Shown: positions 51,015 to 60,215, counted from the stretch's first letter. The stretch: 64,000 nt of DNA from Phycisphaerae bacterium (GCA_029260215.1 JAJDDQ010000031.1:124001-188000), one strand, 5' to 3'. Notes: generated from the letters alone by a model not told the origin. Numbers and translations are program-made.

Positions 51015-51466
51015 GCGACACCAAGACCATCGACATTCTCAACGAACTGCTCGAACGGGAAGCCACCGACCTCGTCTGGCGACTTCGGGAGGCTACTTGC
51101 TTCGTTTCCTGGGCGTCCACCGACGAGGGCATCGCCATGGCGCGTTTGGCCGGCGAAGTCTCGGAACATCAGCAGTGGCTCGTGGATACGATTCACGACC
51201 TCGGTGGCGAACCGTTGCCCATCATCGCCGATATCAACACCTCGAACCTGCACTTTCTCGAGTTCGATTACGTCATGCCTCAAGTGATCGAAGAGAAGAA
51301 GCAGCTCCTGGCCGCCTACGAAATGGCTGCGGGCTGCGTCGGGGGCAACCCGCGTGCCGCCGAGGTGATCTCCCGCATCGCCGACCGCCATCGTCGCCAC
51401 CTCGATCAGCTCATCCGCCTGACCGCCAAAGCTCAGGCCATTTCCTCTGCCACCTCCAAGCTGTGA
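51011..51466 (+). CDS. Ferritin-like helical protein coupled to nuoN
   Basis: A 151-residue, all-helical protein that looks like a ferritin-like four-helix bundle. Residues 8 to 60 hold LNELLEREATDLVWRLREAT and LAGEVSEHQQWLVDTIHDLG, whose Glu and E-x2-H-like spacing resemble di-iron ligands; the last helices hold PQVIEEKKQLLAAYEMAAG and ISRIADRHRRHLDQLIRL. It could store or deliver iron, or protect the iron-sulfur enzyme from peroxide. That role is inferred only from its ATGA overlap with nuoN, which makes it the 12th gene of the operon. The match to ferritin-like/DUF892-type proteins is by eye. Confidence 0.65.
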   Translation: MSDTKTIDILNELLEREATDLVWRLREATCFVSWASTDEGIAMARLAGEVSEHQQWLVDTIHDLGGEPLPIIADINTSNLHFLEFDYVMPQVIEEKKQLLAAYEMAAGCVGGNPRAAEVISRIADRHRRHLDQLIRLTAKAQAISSATSKL

Positions 51467-51715
51467 TTTTCAGGCCTCAGGAGGCCAACCGCTGGGCATT
51501 TGACGCTGCCGATCACACCGATTTTACGCTCAATTGTATTTTTTAGTAACGGTTGGCGTGTTTTCGTCTTGGATCGGGCTTGGTGTTCCTGCTACACTTG
51601 ATCCTTGGCACTGGTGATTCCGCGCGATGAGTCCGTTCGCCTCGAACGGTGTGGTCCCCGCTTGGATGAAGTGCCTGGCAAAATATGCAAATGGTCAACC
51701 GAAGGAGGTCTGAAG

Positions 51716-53014
51716 ATGTGTGGTCGAATCATGGCTCGTGCGCATTGGGTAGCGGTGCTCGCCGCAATCGCGTCAATCGCGAACGGGCAAACGCTGAATA
51801 TTGACTTGGGCGATGGGCCTGGGGGAGATGGAGACTACGTGGGGGTGGCTGCCAGCGGGCAGGGCGGAACATGGAACTACATCAACGCCGCAATGGACGC
51901 CGGCGTCCCGGTCGACCTTGTCAATGCGGACGGCTCGGACACAGGCGTGCAACTCGTGGCGTCGATCGACACGCAGGTGTTCGACGCAGACGAGCCGACA
52001 GATAATTTGCTCGATTCGGACCTGATGGGAGATTTTCACTGGGAAAACCCAGGGAACGATTGCACCTATGAGATCCGCAACCTTGCACCGAATCAGTACA
52101 ACCTGTTCGTCTATGCGTACGCTGGTGACGTGATTAATGACGATACCGAAATCGAATACAACGGTGAGATTCAAACGGTCGCGCACATTGGCCCCGTTGA
52201 TCCGTTCTCGCATGAATTCCTGGACACGTTTGGATTGTTCTTCCCGGTCGTGCCGGACGAAAATGGTACGGTCGCATTCACGGTGCGTGCGGGGCCTGGC
52301 GTGCCGCAGATACTTAATTTCTGGCAGGTGAACGGGTTGCAGCTTGGTGTTGGCGATCCGTCGCAATTGCCGCCGCAGGTCATATTCAGCCAGCCGACAC
52401 GCGGAACGAACAAGGACGGTTGCTGCGTGTTCAACTGGACCGTGCGCAATTCGAACCCGGTTTTTGACGTGGGAACATTCCATATGGAATTGGAGGCTGC
52501 CCTTGGTGGACGTTTGCCCGCCTGCACGGGTGCGGACACGATCACGGTGGACAACCCCGGTTGGACGGCGAATTTTTGCTACCCGTGGGATTTGGGGAAG
52601 GGTGTGTCCGCTCCGTCAAGCCGTGCGGTGATTACGTTTGAAGGCCCACCGCTCGGCCCGGGGCAGACGATCGGCGGCACGATCGCCCTGGAAGTCAACG
52701 GAGAAGTCAGCTTCGACGAACCGGGCCCTGACCCGCTTGTGTTGCCATACGTGCCGCCCGGGAACCACATCGTCATTCCAGCTGGCGTGCATGTGCATGC
52801 GAACCAGGGGCCGCCGGACGCACAGTGCGAAACCGGTGAGTTCAACTCGCACAACGGCCTTAGTGACGGCTGGGGCAGCAGCATCAACGTGGAGTGTATC
52901 CCCGCGTTCCTCCCGGTCCCGTCGATGAGTTTGGCTGCGAAGGTCATTCTGGCGTTTACGGTACTGCTTGGCGGGCTGGTGCTTTCCGTTCGGCGGCGCA
53001 CGCAAACCACGTGA
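51716..53014 (+). CDS. Exported surface protein with IPTL/PEP-CTERM-like sorting tail
   Basis: A 432-residue secreted protein. The signal peptide is MCGRIMARAHWVAVLAAIAS followed by IANGQ. The C-terminus has FLPVPSMSLAAKVILAFTVL, a hydrophobic helix, and a closing VRRRTQTT, the layout of IPTL-CTERM/PEP-CTERM sorting signals read by exosortase/archaeosortase-type enzymes. Between them are beta-rich regions: an NIDLGDGPGGDGDYVGVAAS start, and a later part with a CCVFNW motif and paired cysteines. Function unknown; probably an envelope or matrix protein. The start is ATG 51716 with GGAGG seven bases upstream. A strong terminator follows. Confidence 0.72.
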   Translation: MCGRIMARAHWVAVLAAIASIANGQTLNIDLGDGPGGDGDYVGVAASGQGGTWNYINAAMDAGVPVDLVNADGSDTGVQLVASIDTQVFDADEPTDNLLDSDLMGDFHWENPGNDCTYEIRNLAPNQYNLFVYAYAGDVINDDTEIEYNGEIQTVAHIGPVDPFSHEFLDTFGLFFPVVPDENGTVAFTVRAGPGVPQILNFWQVNGLQLGVGDPSQLPPQVIFSQPTRGTNKDGCCVFNWTVRNSNPVFDVGTFHMELEAALGGRLPACTGADTITVDNPGWTANFCYPWDLGKGVSAPSSRAVITFEGPPLGPGQTIGGTIALEVNGEVSFDEPGPDPLVLPYVPPGNHIVIPAGVHVHANQGPPDAQCETGEFNSHNGLSDGWGSSINVECIPAFLPVPSMSLAAKVILAFTVLLGGLVLSVRRRTQTT

Positions 53015-53467
53015 CAATGACCTGTCACCGAATTCCGAGAAGCGTATCGTGAAGGAAACGATAATGCCGCTGGCAGCGCGAAATGCGCGCTGCCGGCGGC
53101 TTTTGCACAAGCGACGATTGCCGTGGATGTGTTTCGACTCAGTCGTCGACAGAAGAGCTTCGGATGCGTAGGCATCTCACCGACATCCCACCTGCCCACC
53201 TTCGCCCAACTCCGAAACCGAACACATGTTCGCAGCCTGTTAGGGTGTTCACGAATTCTTGTTGCATTTGTCGAGAAGTGTCTGGATGATTGGGGTTGAT
53301 CTTACCGGACGCAGCCGAGAGACGGGCGCGATGGTCGGGCCCGCGTCGGCGTGCATGCGTTCAACCACCATTCGGACAGCCGGCGGCGGCCGTGAACGCT
53401 ATGGCTTGAACAGCTACTTCAAATTCTTGGCAATGTTTCAGCCAATCTTCTAAAGGGAGATTTCAAA
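53015..53467 (+). other. 450-base gap with terminator before the large surface protein
   Basis: It contains the terminator at 53065-53104 and, near its end, a small TTGGC/GCCAA hairpin (53437-53455) and the ribosome site AAGGGAG of the next gene. Short frames such as 53259-53453 have no ribosome site or recognisable product. The promoter of the 2003-residue protein must lie here, but I cannot place it. Confidence 0.45.
53065..53104 (+). terminator. Rho-independent terminator after the IPTL-CTERM gene
   Basis: GCCGC, TGGCAGCGCG (53065-53080 overall) pairs with GCGCGCTGCCG, GCGGC (53085-53100) around AAAT, directly followed by TTTT (53101-53104). The stem is about 15 base pairs with one bulge. 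It lies about 50 bases after the stop codon. Confidence 0.8.
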
Positions 53468-56400
53468 ATGGGTGACAGGTTCCAGGTGTTGACCACGAGA
53501 CTTCAAGGGTCTGCGTTTGTAATGGTCGCTGTACTTTCGGCGGGTTTGCTGGGCTGGGCTTCACAGGCGACGGCTGCTCCGCCGCCGGGTTATTACAACA
53601 CCGTGGATGCGACCGATTCCACGACGTTGCGGAACACGCTGCACCCGGTGATCGACGATCACCTGCGGTTCCCCTACACATCCGGCAGCCGTGACACGTG
53701 GGACATTCTGGAGGACGCCGATCAGGATCCCAACAATGCGGGCAACATCCTCGACGTCTATTTGAATGCAAGCTACGCCAAGGTAGGCGGTGGAACAGGG
53801 CCTTACAATCGCGAACACTCCTGGCCTTCGTCTTACGGATTTACCAACGACGGCTCCACCAACATGCCGTACACCGATTGCCACCATCTCATCCTCTGCA
53901 ACAGCGGCTACAACACATCGCGGAGCAATCTGCCCTACGACACCTGCAATGCGGGATGCACGGAAAAGACGACCGTTGTCAACAACGGCCAGGGCGGGGG
54001 AAGCGGTACATATCCTGGAAACTCCAACTGGCGGACAGGCTCCGGATCGAGCGGAACCTGGGAGACGTGGATCGGAAAACGGGGCGACGTGGCCCGGGGT
54101 CTGTTCTATATGGACATCCGATACGAGGGCGGAACGCACAATGTTACCGGTGTGTCGGAGCCGGATCTGATTCTGACCGACAACCGCTCACTGATCGTTT
54201 CAAACACGCAAAGTAACCAGTCCGTGGCATACATGGGTATGCTGGCGACGCTTCTTCAGTGGCATCTGGATGACCCGGTCGACGCCAACGAGATGGCTCG
54301 CAACGATTCGATCTTTGCGGACCAGGGGAACCGAAACCCGTTTATTGACAATCCCGAGTGGGTAGACTGTTTGTTCAACAACGTCTGCGGTGGCGGAGGG
54401 TGCAGTGTTCCCGCCGATTGCGACGATGGGATATTCTGCAACGGCGCGGAAACCTGCGTAGCCAACGTCTGCCAATCCGGCAGCGATCCCTGCCCGGGAC
54501 AAAGCTGCGACGAAGGCACGCAAGCCTGCGCTGATTGCTTCAACGATCCTCAGTGTGACGATGGGCTGTTCTGCAACGGTGCGGAAACCTGTGTGGCCAA
54601 CCTGTGCCAAACCGGCAGCGACCCTTGTACGCCGCTGTCGTGCGACGAAGTGACTGATACTTGCGGTGGCGGGGGCGGCCCGGCTGGCGATCCGTGGATC
54701 AACGAGTTCCATTACGACAACTCCGGCAGCGACACGGGCGAGTTTGTGGAAGTGGCGGGTGCGGCTGGTACCGATCTTACGGGTTGGTCCGTCGTGGGCT
54801 ACAACGGCAGCGGCGGCGGGACGTACAAGACGGTCAACTTGTTGGGAACGATCCCGGATCAGGGTGGCTGTATGGGAACTCTCGGGTTCACCTTCACCAG
54901 CATGCAAAACGGTGCGCCGGACGGGTTGGCCTTGGTAGACGACCTTGGCGCGGTGGTTGAATTCATCAGTTACGAGGGATCGTTCGCGGCGACCAACGGT
55001 CCGGCGTCCGGGATGACTTCGGTGGATATCGGCGTGGCGGAAACGGGCAGTACGCCGATTGGCAACTCGCTTCAACTGGCTGGCACGGGCGGGCAGTCTT
55101 CGGACTTCACTTGGCAGGCCGCTCAGGCGAATACACAAGGTTCGCCGAACACCGGTCAGACTTTTGATGGCTGCGGCGGTGGTTGTACAACCGATCCCGA
55201 GTGTGATGACGGGATATTCTGCAATGGGGCTGAAACGTGTGTCGCGAGCGCATGCCAATCGGGAACGCCGGTCAATTGCGACGACGGCGTGGGTTGCACG
55301 GATGATTCCTGCAACGAAGCCACCGGCTCTTGTGACAATGTGGCCAACGACGCCAATTGTGACAATGGCCTGTTTTGCGACGGTGTGGAAACGTGTGATT
55401 TGGTGCTTGATTGCCAAGCCGGCACAACTGTCAACTGCGGCGACGGTGTGGGTTGCACGGACGATTCGTGCAATGAGGCGACCAATCAATGCGATAATGT
55501 GGCCAACGACGGCAACTGCGACAATGGCCTGTTCTGCGACGGGGCTGAGACGTGCGATCCGGCGTTAGATTGTCAGGCTGGCACAGTCGTCAACTGCGAC
55601 GACGGTGTTGGTTGTTCCGACGACTCTTGCAACGAATCAACGAATCAGTGCGACAATGCAGCCAACGACGCGAACTGCGATAATGGCCTGTTCTGTGATG
55701 GAGCAGAAACGTGCGATCCGATCCTGGATTGCCAGGCGGGGACGGCTGTAAGTTGCGGAGACGGCGTAGGATGCACAGACGATTCGTGCAATGAGACGAC
55801 TGACTCCTGCGACAACATTGCCAACGATGCAAATTGTGACGACGGGTTGGCTTGCAACGGCGCTGAAACTTGCGATGCGCTCCTTGATTGCCAGGCGGGT
55901 ACAGCCGTGAATTGCGACGACGCCGTTGCATGTACGGACGACGCTTGCAATGAGCCGGCGGGTTCGTGCAGCAATACAGCCAACAATGCCAATTGCGACA
56001 ATGGTTTGTTTTGCGATGGCGCGGAAACGTGTGATTCGGTGTTTGATTGCCAAGCTGGTACGACCGTCAACTGCAACGACGGCGTGGGTTGTACGGACGA
56101 TTCGTGCAATGAGACCACCAATCAGTGCGACAACGTGGCCAACAATACGAACTGCGACAATGGCCTGTATTGCGACGGGGCTGAGACGTGCGATCCGGCG
56201 TTGGATTGCCAAGCCGGCACAATCGTCAACTGTGACGACGGCGTGGGTTGCACTGACGATTCGTGCAACGAAGTTTCCAATTCGTGTGACAACGTGGTCA
56301 ACAATGCGAACTGTGACGACGGGTTGTTCTGCAACGGAGCGGAAACGTGCAGCCCGACACTTGATTGCCTAACGGGAGGCGATCCGTGTCCGGGCCAGGC

Positions 56401-59400
56401 CTGTGACGAAGTGACCGACACTTGCGTAGGTTGCCTGAACGACCCCGAGTGCGACGACGGCCTGTTCTGCAATGGCACTGAAACGTGCGTTACGGGCACG
56501 TGTCAACCGGGGACGGCGGTGAATTGCGACGACGGTGTCGGTTGCACGGATGATTCGTGTAACGAGGCTACGAACTCCTGCGACAATGCGGTCAACGACG
56601 CCAATTGCGACAATGGCTTGTTCTGCGACGGCGCGGAAACGTGTGACTCGGTATTCGATTGTCAGGCCGGCGCGACCGTCAATTGCGACGATGGCGTTGG
56701 TTGCACGGACGATTCCTGCAACGAGGCTACCAACTTGTGCGACAACGTGGCCAACAACGCCAACTGCGACAATGGGCTATTCTGTGACGGTTCGGAAACG
56801 TGTGATTCGGTGTTCGATTGTCAGGCTGGCACGACTGTCAATTGCGACGATGGCGTTGGTTGCACGGATGATTCGTGCAACGAATCGACCAATTCCTGCG
56901 ACAACGTGGCCAACAACGCCAACTGCGACAATGGGCTGTTCTGTGACGGGGCGGAGACTTGCGATCCAGTGTTTGATTGCCAATCCGGCAGTGACCCTTG
57001 TACGCCTCTGTCGTGCGACGAAGTGACCGACACTTGCGGTGGGGGTGGAGGTGGTCCGGCTGGCGATCCTTGGATCAACGAGTTCCATTACGACAACTCC
57101 GGCAGCGACACGGGCGAGTTTGTCGAAGTGGCGGGTGCGGCTGGTACCGACCTGACCGGTTGGTCCGTCGTGGGCTACAACGGCAGCGGCGGCGGGACGT
57201 ACAAGACCGTCAACTTGTTGGGAACGATCCCGGATCAGGGTGGGTGCATGGGAACCCTCGGGTTCACCTTCACCAGCATGCAAAACGGTGCGCCGGATGG
57301 ATTGGCTTTGGTGGACGACCTTGGCGTGGTGATGGAATTCATCAGTTACGAGGGATCGTTCGTCGCGACCAACGGGCCGGCGTCCGGGATGACTTCGGTG
57401 GATATCGGCGTGGCGGAAACGGGCAGTACGCCGATTGGCAACTCGCTTCAACTGGCTGGCACGGGTGGACAGTCTTCGGACTTCACGTGGCAGGCAGCTC
57501 AGGCGAATACACAAGGCTCGCCGAACACCGGTCAGACTTTTGATGGCTGCGGCGGCGGATGCACAACCGATCCCGAGTGTGATGACGGGATATTCTGCAA
57601 TGGGGCTGAAACGTGTGTCGCGAGTGCATGCCAACCAGGAACGCCGGTGAATTGCGACGACGGCGTGGGTTGTACGGACGATTCCTGCAACGAAGCCACC
57701 GGCTCTTGCGATAATGTGGCCAACGACGCCAATTGTGACAATGGCCTGTTTTGCGACGGTGTGGAAACGTGTGATTTGGTGCTTGATTGCCAAGCTGGCA
57801 CAACTGTCAATTGCGGCGACGGTGTAGGTTGCACGGACGATTCATGCAATGAGGCGACCAATCAATGCGATAATGTGGCCAACAACGCTAATTGCGACAA
57901 TGGCCTGTTCTGCGACGGGTCTGAGACTTGCGATCCGGCGTTAGATTGTCAGGCTGGCACAGTAGTCAACTGCGACGACGGTGTTGGCTGCACGGATGAT
58001 TCGTGCAACGAAGTTTCCAATTCGTGCGACAATGTGGTCAACAATGTGAATTGTGACGACGGTTTGTTCTGCAACGGATCGGAAACATGCAGCGCGACGC
58101 TCGATTGCCAAGCGGGAGGCGATCCATGTCCGGGTCAGGCCTGCGACGAAATAGCCGACATGTGCGTCGGTTGTCTGACCGATCCCGAGTGCGACGACGG
58201 CCTGTTCTGTAACGGCGCTGAAACGTGCGTTACGGGCACGTGCCAACCGGGAACGGCGGTGAATTGCGACGACGGTGTTGGCTGCACGGATGACTCCTGC
58301 AATGAGGCTACCAACTCTTGCGACAACGTGGCCAACGACGCCAACTGCGACAATGGCCTGTTCTGTGACGGGTTGGAAACGTGTGATTCGGTATTCGACT
58401 GTCAGGCAGGTACGACCGTCAATTGCGACGATGGTGTTGGCTGCACGGACGATTCGTGCAACGAGGCTACCAACTCGTGCGACAATGTGGCCAATGACGC
58501 CAATTGTGACAACGGTCTGTTCTGTGACGGCGCGGAAACGTGCAGCGCAACGCTCGACTGCCAAGCGGGAGGCGACCCCTGTCCGGGGCTGGGGTGTGAC
58601 GAAGCGCTTAATCAGTGTACCGGCGGCGGTCCAACTGCCCAGTTGGAGGCCGGTGCTGTAACGGTGGGCGGCAGCTTGGTGACTGTAACGCTGACCAATA
58701 CCTATACCAGCCCGGTGGTTGTCTGCTCGATCCAGTACAGTAACAATACTGTGCCGGTGGTTACGCGCGTCAGCAGCGTGACCCCGACCAGTTTTGATGT
58801 TCGGCTACAGAACCCCTCCGGCGGAGGCGTGGCGACTGAAAACGTCAGCTACATTGTCGTAGAAGAGGGTGTCTGGACCATCGACGGCGTGAACATTGAG
58901 GCCCAGACCTACCTGTCGACGGTGACGGACCGGAAGAGTAACTGGAACGGACAAATTCAGAGTTACGGACAGAGCTATACGAACCCGGTGGTTGTCGGCC
59001 AGGTGATGAGCGAGAACGATGCGTTGTGGTCGTTTTTCTGGTGTCGTGGGGCTTCGCGTCAATCTCCGCCGTCGGCGACGGATATCAGAACTGGCAAAGG
59101 CGTAGCAGAGGACAATGTGACATCTCGCGCGGACGAAACCGTTGGGTTTATCGTGTTCGAGGCTGGCCACGGGACGATCGGCGGGGTTGAGTTTGAGGCG
59201 TCGGTTGGTGTGGACACGGTACGCGGTATCGACAACAGCCCAGCATACACCTACTCATTCAACACCGCTTTTGCGTCGGCACCGACGGTGGCTGTGACAA
59301 CGATGGCAGCCATGGACGGTAACGACGGCGGATGGGCTCAGATACACGGTGGGACGATGGCGAGCAGCACGAGCCTGTTCCTTTCGATCGATGAAGATCA

Positions 59401-59479
59401 GATCGGTGGTTCTGAGCGCAGGCACACGACCGAACAGGTCGGCTACGTGGTATTCGCGACGACGGTGGTTTCTCCATGA
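53468..59479 (+). CDS. Secreted endonuclease I-like protein with 21 Cys-rich repeats and two lamin-tail-like domains
   Basis: A 2003-residue exported protein. After a signal peptide (GSAFVMVAVLSAGLLGWASQ) comes an EndA/endonuclease I domain at about residues 38 to 300: NREHSWPSSYGF near 113 and TDCHHLILCNS near 136 carry the His and Asn/Asp of the His-Me finger. Then 21 Cys-rich units such as CDNGLFCDGAETCD and CDDGVGCTDDSCNE; complete units are 53 residues (159 bases) with eight cysteines. Two lamin-tail-like beta domains (from about 403 and 1196) interrupt the array. From about 1720 a beta-rich C-terminal region has VGFIVFE and VGYVVFA repeats like H-type lectin domains. AAGGGAG precedes the ATG. 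Probably a surface or secreted nuclease. Confidence 0.8.
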   Translation: MGDRFQVLTTRLQGSAFVMVAVLSAGLLGWASQATAAPPPGYYNTVDATDSTTLRNTLHPVIDDHLRFPYTSGSRDTWDILEDADQDPNNAGNILDVYLNASYAKVGGGTGPYNREHSWPSSYGFTNDGSTNMPYTDCHHLILCNSGYNTSRSNLPYDTCNAGCTEKTTVVNNGQGGGSGTYPGNSNWRTGSGSSGTWETWIGKRGDVARGLFYMDIRYEGGTHNVTGVSEPDLILTDNRSLIVSNTQSNQSVAYMGMLATLLQWHLDDPVDANEMARNDSIFADQGNRNPFIDNPEWVDCLFNNVCGGGGCSVPADCDDGIFCNGAETCVANVCQSGSDPCPGQSCDEGTQACADCFNDPQCDDGLFCNGAETCVANLCQTGSDPCTPLSCDEVTDTCGGGGGPAGDPWINEFHYDNSGSDTGEFVEVAGAAGTDLTGWSVVGYNGSGGGTYKTVNLLGTIPDQGGCMGTLGFTFTSMQNGAPDGLALVDDLGAVVEFISYEGSFAATNGPASGMTSVDIGVAETGSTPIGNSLQLAGTGGQSSDFTWQAAQANTQGSPNTGQTFDGCGGGCTTDPECDDGIFCNGAETCVASACQSGTPVNCDDGVGCTDDSCNEATGSCDNVANDANCDNGLFCDGVETCDLVLDCQAGTTVNCGDGVGCTDDSCNEATNQCDNVANDGNCDNGLFCDGAETCDPALDCQAGTVVNCDDGVGCSDDSCNESTNQCDNAANDANCDNGLFCDGAETCDPILDCQAGTAVSCGDGVGCTDDSCNETTDSCDNIANDANCDDGLACNGAETCDALLDCQAGTAVNCDDAVACTDDACNEPAGSCSNTANNANCDNGLFCDGAETCDSVFDCQAGTTVNCNDGVGCTDDSCNETTNQCDNVANNTNCDNGLYCDGAETCDPALDCQAGTIVNCDDGVGCTDDSCNEVSNSCDNVVNNANCDDGLFCNGAETCSPTLDCLTGGDPCPGQACDEVTDTCVGCLNDPECDDGLFCNGTETCVTGTCQPGTAVNCDDGVGCTDDSCNEATNSCDNAVNDANCDNGLFCDGAETCDSVFDCQAGATVNCDDGVGCTDDSCNEATNLCDNVANNANCDNGLFCDGSETCDSVFDCQAGTTVNCDDGVGCTDDSCNESTNSCDNVANNANCDNGLFCDGAETCDPVFDCQSGSDPCTPLSCDEVTDTCGGGGGGPAGDPWINEFHYDNSGSDTGEFVEVAGAAGTDLTGWSVVGYNGSGGGTYKTVNLLGTIPDQGGCMGTLGFTFTSMQNGAPDGLALVDDLGVVMEFISYEGSFVATNGPASGMTSVDIGVAETGSTPIGNSLQLAGTGGQSSDFTWQAAQANTQGSPNTGQTFDGCGGGCTTDPECDDGIFCNGAETCVASACQPGTPVNCDDGVGCTDDSCNEATGSCDNVANDANCDNGLFCDGVETCDLVLDCQAGTTVNCGDGVGCTDDSCNEATNQCDNVANNANCDNGLFCDGSETCDPALDCQAGTVVNCDDGVGCTDDSCNEVSNSCDNVVNNVNCDDGLFCNGSETCSATLDCQAGGDPCPGQACDEIADMCVGCLTDPECDDGLFCNGAETCVTGTCQPGTAVNCDDGVGCTDDSCNEATNSCDNVANDANCDNGLFCDGLETCDSVFDCQAGTTVNCDDGVGCTDDSCNEATNSCDNVANDANCDNGLFCDGAETCSATLDCQAGGDPCPGLGCDEALNQCTGGGPTAQLEAGAVTVGGSLVTVTLTNTYTSPVVVCSIQYSNNTVPVVTRVSSVTPTSFDVRLQNPSGGGVATENVSYIVVEEGVWTIDGVNIEAQTYLSTVTDRKSNWNGQIQSYGQSYTNPVVVGQVMSENDALWSFFWCRGASRQSPPSATDIRTGKGVAEDNVTSRADETVGFIVFEAGHGTIGGVEFEASVGVDTVRGIDNSPAYTYSFNTAFASAPTVAVTTMAAMDGNDGGWAQIHGGTMASSTSLFLSIDEDQIGGSERRHTTEQVGYVVFATTVVSP
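54682..55500 (+). repeat. Internal duplication, copy 1 (lamin-tail-like domain plus adjoining Cys units)
   Basis: This block matches 57058-57880 almost base for base, at an offset of 2376. It covers the whole lamin-tail-like domain (GDPWINEFHYDNSGSDTGEF...) and the next two Cys units. Differences are scattered single bases and a few codons, for example Ala-Val changes (LGAVVEF against LGVVMEF). Confidence 0.85.
55198..56998 (+). repeat. Tandem 159-base Cys-rich repeat array, main block
   Basis: Twelve consecutive units between the two lamin-tail-like domains, most of exact 159-base period (for example TGCGAC at 55517 and TGCGAT at 55676). Each encodes 53 residues with eight cysteines. Units vary by synonymous and conservative changes. 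Two shorter variants break the period. Two more units precede the first lamin-tail domain and seven follow the second, giving 21. Confidence 0.85.
57058..57880 (+). repeat. Internal duplication, copy 2
   Basis: Second copy of the lamin-tail-like domain and the next two Cys units (see 54682-55500). The high identity, including synonymous sites, shows that the duplication or gene conversion is recent. Confidence 0.85.
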
Positions 59480-59520
59480 GGCGCCGCTCACGAATAGCCT
59501 GATTTGACATGGCATGAGAA

Positions 59521-59570
59521 AAGCCCGGCGGGGAGCGATTGAGTAATTCGTCCCCGCCGGGCTTATTTCG
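59521..59570. terminator. Bidirectional rho-independent terminator
   Basis: AAGCCCGGCGGGGA (59521-59534) pairs perfectly with TCCCCGCCGGGCTT (59551-59564), a 14-base-pair stem with a 16-base loop. On the minus strand the stem is followed by TTTTC, ideal for ending the YceI transcript; on the plus strand it is followed by ATTTCG and later TTTTT, serving the large surface protein gene. Confidence 0.88.
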
Positions 59571-59591
59571 TGGTTTTTGGCGCGTCTCCTG

Positions 59592-60215
59592 CTATTTCGG
59601 ATGTCCGCCGACGATGGCAACGCGGACTTCGATTTCCTCGGAGACGACCATTGGCCCCATGTCCGGTTTGATGTTGAAATCCTTGCGGGCGATGGGGAAT
59701 TCGGCTCGGATGACGATCAGATCGCCCTCGATGCCGCGTTGGCGCTGGCTGAGCATGCCTGGCAGGTAGGTCAGCGTGACCGGAACGATCATCTTTTTTG
59801 TGATGCCTTTGCAGGTGAATTCACCCTTTACGGTGAGCTCGTACCTGTTTTCTCCGATTTTTTTGGATTTTTTGACGGATTTTATTGTGAATTCGATATT
59901 CGGATGATGCTCGACGTCCATCCAGTCAGGCCCGTGAAGGTACTTTTTCATCGTGCCGTTCGGCGTGTGCAGCGATTTGGCCTCGACGACGATTCTTCCG
60001 GTCGTTTTTTCCGGGGCGGCGGGGTCGAACGAGACCTTCCCCGAAATGCCGGAGGCCAACCCCATGATGGGTTCAAGCTTGGAATCGAGCGTGAATGCGA
60101 TGCTGTGAACGCCTTTGGGGTCTTTGCAATCGAATTCGATTGGGGCAGCGTTGGCCCATGTCGCGAACGCGGTGGCGACAAGCAAGGCGGTTGGAACGAT
60201 TGGAATCGGGCGCAT
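59592..60215 (-). CDS. YceI family periplasmic lipid-binding-like protein
   Basis: A 207-residue exported lipocalin-like barrel. The signal peptide is MRPIPIVPTALLVATAFATW followed by ANA. The YceI core shows SIAFTLDSKLEPIMGLASGI, ISGKVSFDPAAPEKTTGRI, the HHPNIEFTIKSV strand and GEFTCKGITKKMIVPVTL; ARKDFNIKPDMGPMVVSEEI ends it. Family members bind isoprenoid or other lipids in the periplasm; the physiological role is mostly unknown. The start is ATG 60215 with AAGGAG seven bases upstream. Monocistronic, ended by the terminator at 59521-59570. Confidence 0.92.
   Translation of the reverse strand: MRPIPIVPTALLVATAFATWANAAPIEFDCKDPKGVHSIAFTLDSKLEPIMGLASGISGKVSFDPAAPEKTTGRIVVEAKSLHTPNGTMKKYLHGPDWMDVEHHPNIEFTIKSVKKSKKIGENRYELTVKGEFTCKGITKKMIVPVTLTYLPGMLSQRQRGIEGDLIVIRAEFPIARKDFNIKPDMGPMVVSEEIEVRVAIVGGHPK

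Noticed and set aside
51469-51486. Small GGCCT/AGGCC hairpin after the ferritin-like gene as a possible operon terminator
   Set aside because: The stem is only about five base pairs and no T-run follows directly, so it is not convincing.
53259-53453. A 64-codon frame just before the giant surface protein
   Set aside because: No ribosome site and no protein-like pattern; the region is better explained as leader and promoter.
54200-57793. Several long antisense frames in the Cys-rich repeat region
   Set aside because: They arise because the 159-base period is a multiple of three and keeps any stop-free frame open; they repeat with the array.
55198-58600. Regular repeats that could be mistaken for a CRISPR array
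   Set aside because: The repeat is in frame, coding and 159 bases long with no unique spacers; no cas gene is present.
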